Assembly (NCBI RefSeq): GCF_018913965.1
Contig: NZ_JAHMHG010000001.1
Span: 434,001 to 498,000 of the forward strand
DNA length: 64,000 nucleotides
Reading direction: 5' to 3'
Source of the DNA: Mycoplasma sp. CSL7491-lung
Lineage (GTDB): Bacteria > Bacillota_I > Bacilli_A > Mycoplasmatales > Metamycoplasmataceae
Below the pieces are notes generated by a model. That model was not told the DNA's origin. It saw only the letters and a program-made list of their open reading frames with translations, and made no database searches. Both the position numbers and the translations under genes were made by a program. Positions 22,898-36,583 of the stretch are shown here, piece by piece; the first letter of the stretch is position 1, and every line of letters begins with the position of its first letter.

Positions 22898-25886
22898 TTT
22901 TTCCTTCCTCTTTTTCTAAATCTGTTGATTTAATAAAGCCATTAGTTTCCTTAAATTCAAACCCTTTAGGAATATTATCAAAACCATTTTTAAATAAATG
23001 AGTATTTTTGATCTCTCCTTTTTCAAATAACTTTTTCATAGCTTCACGATAAGAATTCTTTTGATCCTTACCACCGCCATAAATTAAATCATATTGAGGT
23101 AATGTATATTTTCCAAACATTCCTCCGTAATCGAACCCTTCAGATCTAAATGCGGCTGCTAAACCAGTATTTGAACTAGCGTTTGTGGCATGATAAATAG
23201 CAACTACTTCATTATTTTGGGTTCTTAAACTCGAACCACTAGCCCCAACACCAGGAGTAAATCAACGTGGCAGATATTCTAAACCGAAATTAATATATTT
23301 TTTATTGTCATCGGTAGAAACATATATATTTTTCTTAGGATCAGGTTTATCACCAACTAAAGGAGCGGCTAAAAACGCATCGGTCAATCCTGGTTTATAC
23401 GCAAATGACCTAAATCCAATATTGTAAGATAAGAAATTACCTCTTTTAAGTAATTCAGGATTTCCTTGCGGTCCATCTTCAGTTGCTTGTAAATCATAAA
23501 ATTTATGGTCCGCATTTGTTCAAAGAGAATGACTTCACTCAGCTCTAGCGCGTTGATCATCGTCTATATACGGCTTTAAGAAATAATCTTGAAACCCGCT
23601 GCTAATTGATTTAGGATAACCTAACGCAAATATTTGATCTAATTTACTTCAATCGTAATTTCCTTTTGTAGCAAGTGGGAATTCAATTTTTTTATAATTT
23701 TTTAAATAAGATTCTGATTTAAATTTTGTTTTGTCTTTTTCTTCTCAATTTGCATAATCATTAGTGACTCACTTAGCAAAATTTTGTGGAGTAATAGACG
23801 AAGGCTGAAACGAACCTGTGCCACTAACTCTATTATTTTGTATTTTTCCAAAATCAATTTCAATTACTGCAAAATCTAAAAATTCTTCCGCATCTTTAAA
23901 TATTTCTTTTTGAGTAGAAGTTATAAATTCACTTGGAGAACTTTTAAGATAATCTCTACCATCAAAAACTCTTCTAACTGTTTCGGGATTCATGGTGAAT
24001 TGAGTAAAAGTTCCGTTTTCTACTTCCATTTCCATTAATTTAAAGTTATTTAAAATACCATTATTATCACCGTTCAATCTTGTTAAGCCGATACCAGAAA
24101 ACATTCTTTTATTTTTAGCAATACTATCTGCAACATGTAAATTTGTACCAAAATAAAATTTAGTTGGATATTGACCATTAACAGGCTCTTCATAATCCAT
24201 AATTCACATTGTTCCTGAAGGTGATGTACCTGTATTTCCTAAACTATCTAAATTATAAAAAGAATTAGAGTTATCGATTGTTTCATTTAAAAGTTTCTTT
24301 GTCTCTTCTCTAACTTTTAAATTATTAACTTTCTCTTTATAAAAATTTCTTTCTTCGTTTAAATATTTTTTATAAAGATCGCTAGCATTGGTATCTGTTG
24401 TTTCTTTGGCTATAATATCCCAAATTTGTGATTCGTAAGGCTCTAAATAATATTGTTGACCTCCAGCGTCGTTTATTAATTTTAAATATTTATCTTTAGT
24501 TGTTTGATCTTTAATATTATTAGCAAAATTAGATAAATGATCAACAAATTTTAAATTTCTTTGAATTTCAACTCTTTCACTTTCTAATTCCGTAATACTT
24601 TGATTGCTAAAAGTAACGGAATATGTTTGTTTGGCAAGATTTAAATAATTTTCATTTGTTATTCTTCTTCCTAATCCGCCAATTTGAAAAGTGCTTCTAC
24701 CACCTAAAGCATCGGCTCAAGTGGGTCCCATCGGAATTAATCTTTCGGTATTCAAACTAAATCCTTCAAAACTTCCATCAGACTTATATTTGGGTATAGA
24801 AAACCCTTTTAAAGCAGAAGATTCGTAAGAACTTAATCCAACTTTTTCAGCTTCTTTATTATACTTAGCTATTTCTTCGTCTGTTACGTTTTTTGCATCT
24901 TTACGAAGTTCTTTTCAATCATTTAATCTTAGTTGTTCTTTTAAAACATTTATATATTTTGAATCATCAGCGTTAAATCTTTCTTTTTGATTCATTAAAA
25001 CATATTTTTCGTCTGGTGTTTTAAGTCTTTCAGTAGAACTAGTTAAAATAGTTCCATCATCGTCTAAACCTTGAGAATTACTTTTAAAACCAGAGATTTT
25101 ATACGACTCAGTATATTGTTGATTTTCATTGAATTTATTTTGAAAAACTATACTTAATAATAACTCGCCTTTTTGATTAGCTTGCGCTAGACTATCTTCT
25201 GGTCTAGCATTAGTAATAAATGAGTTTAAAAACCATGAATATTTTGGTTTTATTTTCGCAACCCATGTTGAAATATTTTTTATAAAAGTCGTTGGTAAAA
25301 CTTCGCTTTTTATATGTCCTTGTTGAGGCGTAAAAGAAGGAGTTGTATTAAGTAATTCAAAAACCGAAACTTCTTTAAAACCATTAGAATCAACTAACTT
25401 ACTAAACTCTTTAGTTGCTTTTTCTTTTTCGGCGTCAGTTATTTGTCCTTGATTTTTTATATCTAAATCAATTTCTTTAATTATATCAACTAAATTTTCC
25501 TTATTACTCTCGCTAGTAATTCTTGCTTCATAATTTTTTAAATTTCTCAAATTTGATAACTTATCAAGTGCATAAGTTTTAATTTGTTCAATACCTTTGT
25601 TTTTTAAAGAATTATTTTTTAATTCTCTCGCTTCAGATAATATTTGATCAACAACTGTATTCTTATTAGCGGTTTCTAAACGAGTATTTAATTCTTGCTT
25701 CTTATTAGAATCAATATTTAAAAAATCATCATTTAATATATCTCTAACTTCTTGTTTTTTGTGTTCAGAATTATTATTGATTCCATTATTTTTTGAATTA
25801 TTATCTGTGCTACATGATATCGCAATAGGTAATATTGATATACTAGCAAAACTTAAAAATATTTTTTTCTTACTAATAAAATTCAT
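22890..25886 (-). CDS. MIP: immunoglobulin-cleaving serine endopeptidase lipoprotein (998 aa)
   Basis: The signal peptide has lipobox AISC, so the protein is lipid-anchored outside. The C-terminal half is a DUF31 / trypsin-fold peptidase: His584 in GTNLHVADS and Ser883 in GVGASGSSL are readable; the Asp of the triad lies between them but I cannot fix it. The N-terminal half is helical. Together with the MIB gene just upstream (9-base gap, AGGAGG overlapping its stop) this is the MIB-MIP pair characterised in Mycoplasma mycoides, in which MIB grips antibody and MIP cuts the heavy chain VH region. Specificity in this species' host is inferred. The 3' end overlaps the membrane gene, so expression is coupled to the ATPase. 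Confidence 0.9.
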
Positions 25887-25895
25887 AATTGCCTC

Positions 25896-28253
25896 CTATG
25901 TAAAATTAAGTTCATCACCTTCTTCAAATTCTTCTACATCAAAACCGTAATTTCTAAGTGATTGAATAGTTTGTATATTACCTTTTCTAACTCTTATGGT
26001 TTTATTTAAGGTTTTTGCTAACTCAAAGAATTTTGAAATGCTTTGAACACCATTACTTGTCAATTGTCCAGCATCATCAATAAAAAGATATTTTGTTTCA
26101 TCTCCATTGCTAAAAGTAATTTTAGGCTCTTGAACACCGGGTATTTTTGGTATAAAGTTTTCAAAACCGGAATCATTTAAGTCTATTAATTTCAATTTAT
26201 AATTTTGACCAGTATTAGCAAAATTTGCTCTTTGTATTTTTCTACTTCCGTTTTGAGGTTTGATAATATCTTTAAAAACCAATCCTCTTAAAGTTCTAAC
26301 GCTTGGTGCTCTACCAAAATCTAATCCCATAGGATAACCATTACCACTTTCATTATTATCAGGATTTAAACCTGGACCCATGCTTTGGAATATAGCTTCA
26401 TTATTTCTAGCTCAGTAAGCACGTCTTAAACCATCATTAATTCTCTTGAATCTATTTGTAGGATCGTCATCAGCATACGATTTATTAATATCACTTTCCT
26501 CAAAAGCTAAAGTATCAAATCTTATTCTTGTAATGATATATGCATCACTTGGATACTCGCTACTTACATTATAATCAAGAGTATTAACTCACGCAGTTTC
26601 TTTAAGTGCTCAAGGATTTAGACTTCAACTATCTAAAAGTGAGTTACCATCTGTGTATAACGATAATTCTTTAATCTTTTTATTTTCTAAAGCAATTAAC
26701 GATGAAGTATTTGTTGCTCTAGCATCAAAGAATAACTCTAATTGCCTTAATTCTTCAGGTAATGCAAGAAGTATTTCTTTGAAGTTTTGAGCAGCATTGG
26801 CTTTACCCATATGCTTAATTCTATATGAAGTAATATTTACTTTTCTGTCAGTAAGTTCTTTAACTAATGTCTTTGTACGCTCATAAGCATTACTTTTAGA
26901 TGCATCAATTTCGACTACATATCCATCATTAACATAATCTCCATCAGTTTTAGGTTGGCCGTTTCTTGTCATTCTAAAAACATCAAGTCCATTTATATTT
27001 GATATATGTAAATCTTTAAAATTAGGATCTTGATCAGGGTTTATTTTAGTTTTAGTTCACCCTGGATAAGTTCCACTATTAATATCATCGGCACTACGAC
27101 CCCAAGGAGTATCATAGTCAAAAGCACGTTTTTGACTATTATTTCTCTCTCTTTCTGCGATAACACCGTTAAATTCTTTAGGTCCGCTTCAACTACTTGA
27201 AGTTCACTCACCTCTTTCATTTAAGTAAACATTTCTAGGATCTAAAACTTTACCTTCTCTCAAAAATCTTTCACCCTCAGGCGCAAGTTTTGTAAACTTA
27301 GAAAAATCTAAATTTTTAATAATTCATAATTTACGATGTAAATCACTTCTAAATTGCATTGTTGGATATTGAGCTTGTGCTTCTGGAGTTAAAAACTTTT
27401 GAAAATCACCGTGCTCAATTAAAACTTGAAAAGTATAATAATCTCTTCGTCAATTTCAATTATTTAATTCATTTTTAATTAAAAATGAATGTAAATTAGT
27501 TTCTGTCATTTTACCTTTGTCGACCAAATCTAAAACTTGTAACGCCATACCAATAGTAGAATATTCATGATCACGAATAGTGCGGGCGGCAGCGGCAGCA
27601 TTATCGGTAACTTTTTTTCTAAGTTCTTCTGTTGGTTCAATGCTAATTAATTCGCCTGTTATATTAGCTAAATATTCTTCTCTATTTGCTATTTTATTTT
27701 CAACATCATATGATGATACAACACGCTTTTTAAAGTTTTTTAATTTAGCTTTAACCCTAACTCCTTCGATAGTAATATAAGCATCAGCAACGCCAGGAGT
27801 AGGATCCGGAACAACTTCAGGTTGTGGTTCCGGTTTTGGTTGTGGCGTAGGAGCGGGCGGCTCTATAGGTTTAGGAATCGGCTTTGGTTTTTCAATCGGT
27901 TTTGGAATAGGTTTTTCAATAATTTTTGGTTTTTCAATCGGTTTTTCAGGTTGTTTTTCAATAATTATTGGTTTCTTTTCTTCTTCTTTAGGTTTTGGTA
28001 TCACCGGTTCTTCTTTTGGTTGAGGTTTAACTCGTAAATTTAAATCAACATTTGAATTTAATATCTTATCATTATCAAGTTCTAATTGATCTTTATTAAT
28101 TAAATTCGGTTTACTTTCTTTATTTACAAATTCAAATGGATTATCATTGTCTTTTGAAAAATTGTAAATTAAAGAAGCTACACCACTACTAGAAGCTATA
28201 GTAGAAGCTACAACAAGTAGCGTCACTATTTTTTTTCTTTTTGCAAAGTGCAT
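25896..28253 (-). CDS. MIB: immunoglobulin-binding (Ig-blocking) virulence protein (785 aa)
   Basis: Belongs to the mycoplasma 'putative immunoglobulin-blocking virulence protein' family (related to protein M and MIB). An N-terminal membrane segment (about residues 10-27, no Cys) is followed by a Pro/Lys/Glu-rich spacer (about 75-155, repeats such as KPIEKP and PKPIEKPKP) that may lift the binding domain from the surface. The rest is a leucine-rich-repeat-like region (for example LLALPEELRQLELFFDA) and a C-terminal arm. I use ATG 28253, not GTG 28259, because AAGGAGG lies 5 bases before the ATG and would overlap the GTG. First gene of the operon. It should bind antibody light-chain variable regions and present antibody to MIP. 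Confidence 0.88.
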
Positions 28254-28312
28254 TAACACCTCCTTAGTTTTATATATATTTACATATATATATATATTAA
28301 TAAGACACGTAC

Positions 28313-28321
28313 ATTATAGCA
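28313..28321 (-). promoter_or_regulatory. Extended -10 promoter of the MIB-MIP / F1-like ATPase operon
   Basis: On the minus strand the sequence reads TGCTATAAT, a perfect extended -10, with T-rich DNA upstream and no good -35 at 17 bp (TTGATT occurs at 14 bp). Transcription would start near 28306, leaving a leader of about 50 bases before the MIB ATG. Confidence 0.55.
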
Positions 28322-28905
28322 CTTTAAAAGTTAATCAAAAAAATTGGAACAAAAATATAAAAAACTTTTTCACCTACGGTATAGGGTTAAAATAAAATTT
28401 ATAAATATTTTTTATAATATTTTTTTAATTAATTTTTAGTTATTGAGTATTAATAGAAAAAACAAATAGCTATGTGGACATTTTCTGCTAATGTCATTTA
28501 GTAGGATATTAGGTTTAATTTAATTTACAATTAAAAAACATTTTATAGACTAAATTAAAAATATAATGCTATAAAAAAATATAGAAATATATTGATAACA
28601 TTAATAGACAAGATTTTGAATAAATGTGTTTAGTTCTAAATAATATAAACATTAGAAATATATAAATAATTTACAAAATATTATATAAGCGTTCTCTTTT
28701 TTAGGTCTAAGCAACATCCGAAACCATATTCTTTTAAACAAATTAAAAAGTATTTATGTTTTTTTAAACCATAACATGGACACAAAATAAAAATTAATAT
28801 TTGATTTATTTTCTTAAAAAAATAATTGAAAAATATCTTATACAGATAAATATTTAAATTTTTAATTTAAAAAAAGTAATTAACTAAATTAAAAAAAATT
28901 AATTA

Positions 28906-28914
28906 TGTTATACT
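28906..28914 (+). promoter_or_regulatory. Extended -10 promoter of the secG operon
   Basis: The plus strand reads TGTTATACT, an extended -10, about 30 bases before the secG start; AAGGAG follows in the leader. There is no clear -35 box. Confidence 0.45.
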
Positions 28915-28944
28915 TTAAATAAAGTGTAAATTTAAGGAGTAAAG

Positions 28945-29178
28945 ATGACAATTTTAACAGTAGTATTAATATTATGTAGTTTTATAATTATTCTTATTTC
29001 CTTTGCTATGTCTCCTGATTCAAATGGTTTTTCAGGAGCGCTAGTAGGTTCTGGCGATTTAGAATTGTTCAAAAACTCAAAAGAAAGGGGAATTAAGAAG
29101 GTTTTAAAATATTCAATGATGTTTTTTGGATTTGTTTTATTTGCTTCTGCAATAATACTTAAAGCCATCTTAAGTTAA
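28945..29178 (+). CDS. secG: Preprotein translocase subunit SecG
   Basis: A 77-residue protein has the SecG layout: a short first membrane helix (residues 3-21), a Gly/Ser/Asn-rich cytoplasmic loop containing FSGALVGSGD, and a second membrane helix (about 56-75). SecG is the accessory subunit of the SecYEG channel. AAGGAG precedes the ATG. secG directly before rnr is a common order in mycoplasmas, and the next gene starts 4 bases after its stop. It would serve export of the many lipoproteins and secreted enzymes in this window. Confidence 0.88.
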   Translation: MTILTVVLILCSFIIILISFAMSPDSNGFSGALVGSGDLELFKNSKERGIKKVLKYSMMFFGFVLFASAIILKAILS

Positions 29179-31349
29179 ATAAATGGATATAGAAAAAGTT
29201 GTATCATATATACAAAGCGAAAAGTCAAGGAGTTTTTTAAGTATTGCCAAACATTTTAGAATACTCCCTAAAGATAATCATAAATTAACAAAAATATTAT
29301 CTCAATTACAAAAAGAATATAAAATTTTCAAAAATAATAATGATGAATATTATGCACCAATTTTAGTTGATATTATAGAGGGTGTATTAAACGTAAACAA
29401 TAAAGGACAATTTGGTTTTGTTGACTATAATATCGATGAGGTAAACAACACCAAAGATAGCGTTTATATTAGAAACTTTAACTTTAATAGCGCATTACAT
29501 AATGACAAAGTTAAAGTGAAGGTTTTTAAAAATCCAAAAGATGATAAGTCGGACTTAACTAGTGGTGTAGTAGTCGAAATAATCGAACGTGGAAATGATG
29601 AAATAGTTGGTTTTATAAAACTAAAAAATAATACTAATTATTTTGTTCCAGTCGAAGCTAAAATGAAAAGTTTAACATGAACTATAATACCTAATTTAAT
29701 TCCTATTAAACTTAACGATTTGGTAGTTGCTAAAATTTTAAAATACGATTCTAAAAACGTTTTAATCGAAATAACTAAAGTTATAACTAACGAAGCTGAT
29801 CCAATGGTTTATGTTAAATCATACCTAGAACAAATTAAAGCGCCAAATAGTTTTCCTGAAATTTTAGACAATGAAATTGATAATATCCCCGAAACAATCG
29901 AAAGTGAAGATTTAAGTAGAAGAGTTGATTTAACCGATAAAATGATTGTTACAATCGATGGTGACGAAACAAAAGACTTTGATGATGCTATTTACGTTAA
30001 AAAATTAGAAAATGGTAACTACTTTTTAGGGGTATATATCGCTGATGTTTCCCATTATGTAAAAGAAGGTACAGAAATTGATAACGAAGCTTTAAAACGT
30101 GGCACAAGCATTTATTTAGTCGATAGAGTTATACCGATGTTACCTTTTGGCCTTTCAAACGGTATTTGTTCATTGAACCCAAATGAAAAAAGATTTGTTA
30201 TAGCATGTGAAATGGAAATTGATAAATATGGAAATAACGTTAAAGTAGATATTTTTGAAGGTATTATTGAAAGTAAATTTAGATTAACTTATAAACAAGT
30301 TGATAAATTTTTCAATGAGAATAAACTAGTTTTTACTCAAGAACCTAAAAATGATGTTGATAAGCTAAAATTAATGTTAAATGATGCAAAAGAACTAAGT
30401 TTGATTTTACATGATTTTAAGATAAAACAGGGTTATGTTGATTTTGAAATTGTGGAACCAAAAATAAAATTAGATAACGAAGGAAGAGTTAGTCATATCT
30501 TAATTAATGAGCGTGGGTTTTCTGAAGTTTTAATAGAAGACTTTATGGTTAGAGCAAACGAAACTGTAGCAAAATATTTATACGATAATAAATTACCTGT
30601 TTTATATCGTATTCACGAATTACCTGACCAGGAGAAAATTACAAATTTAAAAAACACTTTAGAAGCAATAGGAATCAAATCTGAAAACTTAAATTTCAAT
30701 AAATTATCGCCTAAAAGTTTTTCTAAAATTGTAGAAAAAATAAAAGAACATAGAAATGATGATTTTATTAAATTAATGTTCTTGAGAACAATGCAAAAAG
30801 CAATTTATTCTCCTGAAAATATAGGTCATTTTGGTTTAGCATCAGAATATTATTGTCACTTTACAAGTCCGATACGTAGATATCCAGATTTAGTAATCCA
30901 TAGAGTTATTAGAAACTTTCTTATTGATAAAAAAGAAGATAAGATTGATGAATACAGAAGTAAAATAATAAGTTATGGAGATTTAAATACTAAATCAGAA
31001 CAAAAAGCAGTTCAAATCGAAAGAAATGTTAATGATTTAAAATTTGCAGAATTTTTGAAAAATCAAATTGGAAAAAAATATAAAGTTCAAATTTTAAGTA
31101 TTTTAAATTTTGGTTTTTTTGTTGAATTTGACTTTAAAGCTAGTGGTTTAGTTCATAAAACTTCGTTAATTGACGATTTATATGAAGCAAATGACACATT
31201 GACAAAACTTATAGGTACAAAAACTAAGAAAACATTTACAATTGGTGATTATGTTGAAGTTGTTATTCTTGGGGTAGATTTGGTAGAAGGGAAAGTTGAT
31301 TGTTGTTTAGCTTCTTTATATCCTGAATTTATAGCAAAAAAGGAAAAAG

Positions 31350-33711
<2,362 letters not shown>

Positions 33712-33722
33712 GGAGAATAATT

Positions 33723-34007
33723 ATGATATATGCACAAGCAACAATTTACACAATTGATCCTGAAAAATTAAAAGGTTTTATTGATTATTTATATGTTTTT
33801 ACACAAAAAACAAGAATGAAAGAAAAAAACCTTTCTTATGAATACGGATTAATGACAGAAGAAAAAATATTAGTAATACAAAGATGATCTACGAAACAAG
33901 ATTATGAAGACTTCATTAATATTGAAGAATTTGCAAAAGAATTAAAAATGCTTAAAAAAATGTCTAAAAATGTAAAAAATTTATACCAAATTGAATTGAC
34001 AAGATAA
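33723..34007 (+). CDS. Small antibiotic-biosynthesis-monooxygenase (ABM)-like protein (94 aa)
   Basis: AAGGAG before ATG 33723 and a terminator after TAA 34005-34007 support this gene. The fold pattern is beta-alpha-beta-beta-alpha-beta with a central YEYGL strand and a later VIQRWSTKQDYEDF strand-helix, as in dimeric ferredoxin-like ABM domain proteins. Such proteins include quinol monooxygenases, but many members have unknown roles. The last gene of the secG-metG transcript. A Trp TGA codon lies at the usual conserved Trp position of the family. Function not assigned. Confidence 0.6.
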
Positions 34008-34021
34008 GAATTTTATACTAG

Positions 34022-34060
34022 TAAGATAACTCTATTTATTAATGGCGTTATCTTATTTTA
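34022..34060 (+). terminator. Terminator of the secG-rnr-metG transcript
   Basis: Perfect 9-bp stem TAAGATAAC (34022-34030) with GTTATCTTA (34047-34055), 16-base loop, followed by TTTTA. Confidence 0.65.
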
Positions 34061-34073
34061 TACAACATTAAAC

Positions 34074-34090
34074 TATAATTAATGTATAAT
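34074..34090 (+). promoter_or_regulatory. Likely promoter -10 region for the pseudouridine synthase / gatCAB genes
   Basis: Two TATAAT boxes (34074-34079 and 34085-34090) lie between the preceding terminator and the next start at 34115. No clear -35 box is present. Confidence 0.4.
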
Positions 34091-34114
34091 TAATAATTAT
34101 AATAAGGAGAATAA

Positions 34115-34957
34115 ATGTTTGAAATTTTAGCCACCAAAAACGACTCTGGTAGAACTATTTATAAGTTAATTGCCAAGTATTTAACCAATTTGCCTAAAAG
34201 CAAATTGGAAAGTCTATTTCGTAAAAAAGATATTAAAATAAACGGGAAAAGAATAAACGAAAAAAGTTTAATAGTTCAAGAAAATGACCAAATAGTAATT
34301 TACGGAATTTTTGATAAAAAAGAAAAAAAAGAAGTTTTTAAAGTAGAACAAAATTTTAATATCATCTACGAAGACGAAAATATATTAATAGTAGATAAAA
34401 AAATAGGAGTTGAAGTTCACGGGCCTGATAATTCCTTAGATAATCAAGTTTTATCTTATTTGAAATTTAAACAAATAGATAGTTTTAAACCAAGCCATGT
34501 TGGTAGATTAGATAAAGAAACAAGTGGGTTGATAATTTATGGTAAAAATTACCACACAGTTAAACAATTAAATGATAAAATTTCTAATTTTGATAAAAAA
34601 TATATGTTTAAAAGTGATTTTAATGAACAATACAAAGAGGTTGAACTTTATTTCTTAAAAGATTATTCGACAGGAAAAATGAAAGTTTCACCAAAAGAAA
34701 AAGAAAATTCTAAGTATTCTAAAACAATACTTTATGTTGAGAAGAATAAAAAAATTGCTCAAATTTTAACTGGTCGCAAACATCAAATTAGACTTACACT
34801 TAAGTTTTTAGGTAAACCTATTTATGGTGATATAAAATACGGTGGTAAAAAAGCAGATAGATTAATGTTACATTCTTATTACTTAAAACTACAGAATTTA
34901 AATGGTGATTTGAAATATTTAAATGGTTTTGAATTTTACTCATTACCAAAATGATAG
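34115..34957 (+). CDS. RluD/RluC-family pseudouridine synthase (280 aa)
   Basis: An S4 RNA-binding domain (about residues 10-70) precedes the catalytic domain. The catalytic Asp is in HVGRLDKETSGLIIYG, the RluA-family signature, and TGRKHQIRLTLKFLGKPIYG is the second conserved block. It should isomerise uridines in 23S rRNA; the exact sites are not predictable from sequence. The final codons are AAA TGA TAG, so the protein ends in Lys-Trp. gatC follows after 7 bases and its ribosome binding site overlaps the stop. Confidence 0.88.
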
Positions 34958-34964
34958 GAGTATA

Positions 34965-35267
34965 ATGATTATAAATAAGGAAAAAATTAAAGAAATAGTA
35001 AGTTCGCTAATGTTTAACCCTAGTGAGGAAGTTTTAAATAATATAATTAAAAATTGAAATGAGTTAGAAAATGATTTAAAAAATCTTGATAAATTAAATT
35101 TGGATAATATAAAACCGCTTTCACACATAAACGAGGAATACAAAATAGATTTATTGAGAGAAGATGAATTTGATAATGAATTTAAATCAATTGATAAAAA
35201 TCAAATTTTATCAAACGCAAAAACTTCTGACCAGGACTATGTAACAATTACAAAGGTGGTTAAATAA
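34965..35267 (+). CDS. gatC: Glutamyl-tRNA(Gln)/aspartyl-tRNA(Asn) amidotransferase subunit C (100 aa)
   Basis: This is an acidic 100-residue protein with an N-terminal helical pair, a central NLDNIKPLSH segment as in GatC, and a C-terminal tail containing the LREDEF element. GatC tethers GatA to GatB. One Trp is TGA. The stop shares a base with the gatA start (TAATG). AGGAG overlaps the preceding gene's stop. Position and size are as informative as sequence for this diverged subunit. Confidence 0.85.
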
Positions 35268-36583
35268 TGAAAAGAGTTATTAAAAACAAAGGTAATTTAC
35301 AACTTGCATTAAACAATTTAAAAAACGACAAAAATAACGCCGTTGCTTTTGTATATGATAAAATCGAAAATAAAAATGTTGGATTATTTAAAGATGTTGT
35401 CGTTACAATAAAAGATAATTATGCTACAAATGATGCGCCAACAAGCGCTTCTAGTTTGATATTAGAAAAATTTAATACACATTATAACGCTACAGTTATT
35501 GATAAATTTATTCAACAAGGAGCTTTAATACCTGCAAAATTACATTTGGATGAATTAGCACTTGGTGGTACAGGTACACATAGTGCTTACGGTATAGTAA
35601 AAAACAAATTTGATTCTAGCAGATTATCCGGAGGTTCTTCTTCAGGTTCTATAGCTACTTTTGACGAAAACATTTCAATAGCTTTAGCTAGCGATACAGG
35701 TGATAGTGTTAGATTACCGGCAAGTTATAACGGTGCAGTAGGTTTTAAACCTTCTTATGGTGCAATTAGCAGATACGGTTTATTTGCTTACGCTTCTTCA
35801 CTAGATACAGTAGCATATTTTACACATAATGTTAACGACGCAATTGTAACTTCGCAAATTTTATTCGGAAAAGATAAATATGACATGACTAGTTTAGATA
35901 TCGAGATTAAAGAAGTTATTAAGACAAAACCTAAAAAGATTGCTTTATTAAACTTTTCAAAATTTTCAGAAGATTATGTTAATGTTTCGGTTGAAAAACT
36001 TCATAAAAACTTAAAAAAGGAAGGTGTTGATGTAGATGTTATTGAACCTAATTTGGATATTTTAAATGCAATTAAACCAGTCTACAAAGTAATTTCTTTT
36101 TCAGAAGCTAGTTCTAATTTAGCGAACTTAAATGGTATCGCTTTTGGCTCTAGAGTAGAAGGAGATTCTTGGGAAGAAGTTATTAAAAACACAAGAAGCA
36201 GTAAATTTGGGAAAATGGTTCAAGAAAGGTTATCACTTGGTAGTTATTTTCTTTATTCAGAAAATATCGAAGAAATATTTGTTAAAGCCCAAAAGGCTCG
36301 TCGTGTGATAAAAGATTACATGAACGATTTACATGAAAAATATGATGCTGTTATATTTCAAGCTTTTGGAGGTGTTGCACCTAACTTTGATCAAAATAGT
36401 AAATATGGTGTTTTAGAATTTATTTTAACCGCGGCAAATTTAGGTGGATATCCTTCGATTACAATTCCGTTTGATAAACACAAAAATTTACCTTATAACT
36501 TGACAATAGAATCTAAAATATATTCAGATGCAAAGCTTTTAGGGATTGCAGAATATTTTGAAGAATTATTAGGAGGGAAATAA
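35267..36583 (+). CDS. gatA: Glutamyl-tRNA(Gln) amidotransferase subunit A (438 aa)
   Basis: An amidase-signature protein that releases ammonia from glutamine. The Ser-cisSer-Lys triad is visible: Lys in VVTIKDNYAT, and the Gly/Ser loop RLSGGSSSGSIATFDENIS. The segment LASDTGDSVRLPASYNG is the amidase signature. With GatB and GatC it amidates Glu-tRNA(Gln), the standard route in mycoplasmas, which lack GlnRS. It is slightly shorter than the usual 480 residues. The gatB start follows the stop with no gap. Confidence 0.93.
   Translation: MKRVIKNKGNLQLALNNLKNDKNNAVAFVYDKIENKNVGLFKDVVVTIKDNYATNDAPTSASSLILEKFNTHYNATVIDKFIQQGALIPAKLHLDELALGGTGTHSAYGIVKNKFDSSRLSGGSSSGSIATFDENISIALASDTGDSVRLPASYNGAVGFKPSYGAISRYGLFAYASSLDTVAYFTHNVNDAIVTSQILFGKDKYDMTSLDIEIKEVIKTKPKKIALLNFSKFSEDYVNVSVEKLHKNLKKEGVDVDVIEPNLDILNAIKPVYKVISFSEASSNLANLNGIAFGSRVEGDSWEEVIKNTRSSKFGKMVQERLSLGSYFLYSENIEEIFVKAQKARRVIKDYMNDLHEKYDAVIFQAFGGVAPNFDQNSKYGVLEFILTAANLGGYPSITIPFDKHKNLPYNLTIESKIYSDAKLLGIAEYFEELLGGK

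Larger units (their letters stand above)
28254..28944. other. 691-bp intergenic region with divergent promoters
   Basis: It separates the minus-strand MIB operon from the plus-strand secG operon. It holds an extended -10 promoter on each strand, a (TA)-rich tract at about 28270-28300, and a slightly less AT-rich patch at about 28688-28735. A minus-strand frame is open from 28866 to 28681 (about 61 codons) but has no ATG and no ribosome binding site. I found no tRNA, tmRNA or SRP RNA pattern. Confidence 0.6.

Noticed and set aside
27822..28037. Phe/Trp/Arg-rich plus-strand frame
   Set aside because: It is the complement of the Pro/Lys/Glu spacer of MIB; composition and lack of a ribosome binding site mark it as a shadow.
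28254..28259. GTG start two codons upstream for MIB
   Set aside because: The GTG overlaps the AAGGAGG ribosome binding site; the ATG at 28253 has normal spacing.
28267..28300. (TA)-rich tract as a replication origin or attachment site
   Set aside because: No DnaA-box cluster, no direct repeats flanking it, and no replication or integrase genes nearby; it is better explained as AT-rich promoter DNA.
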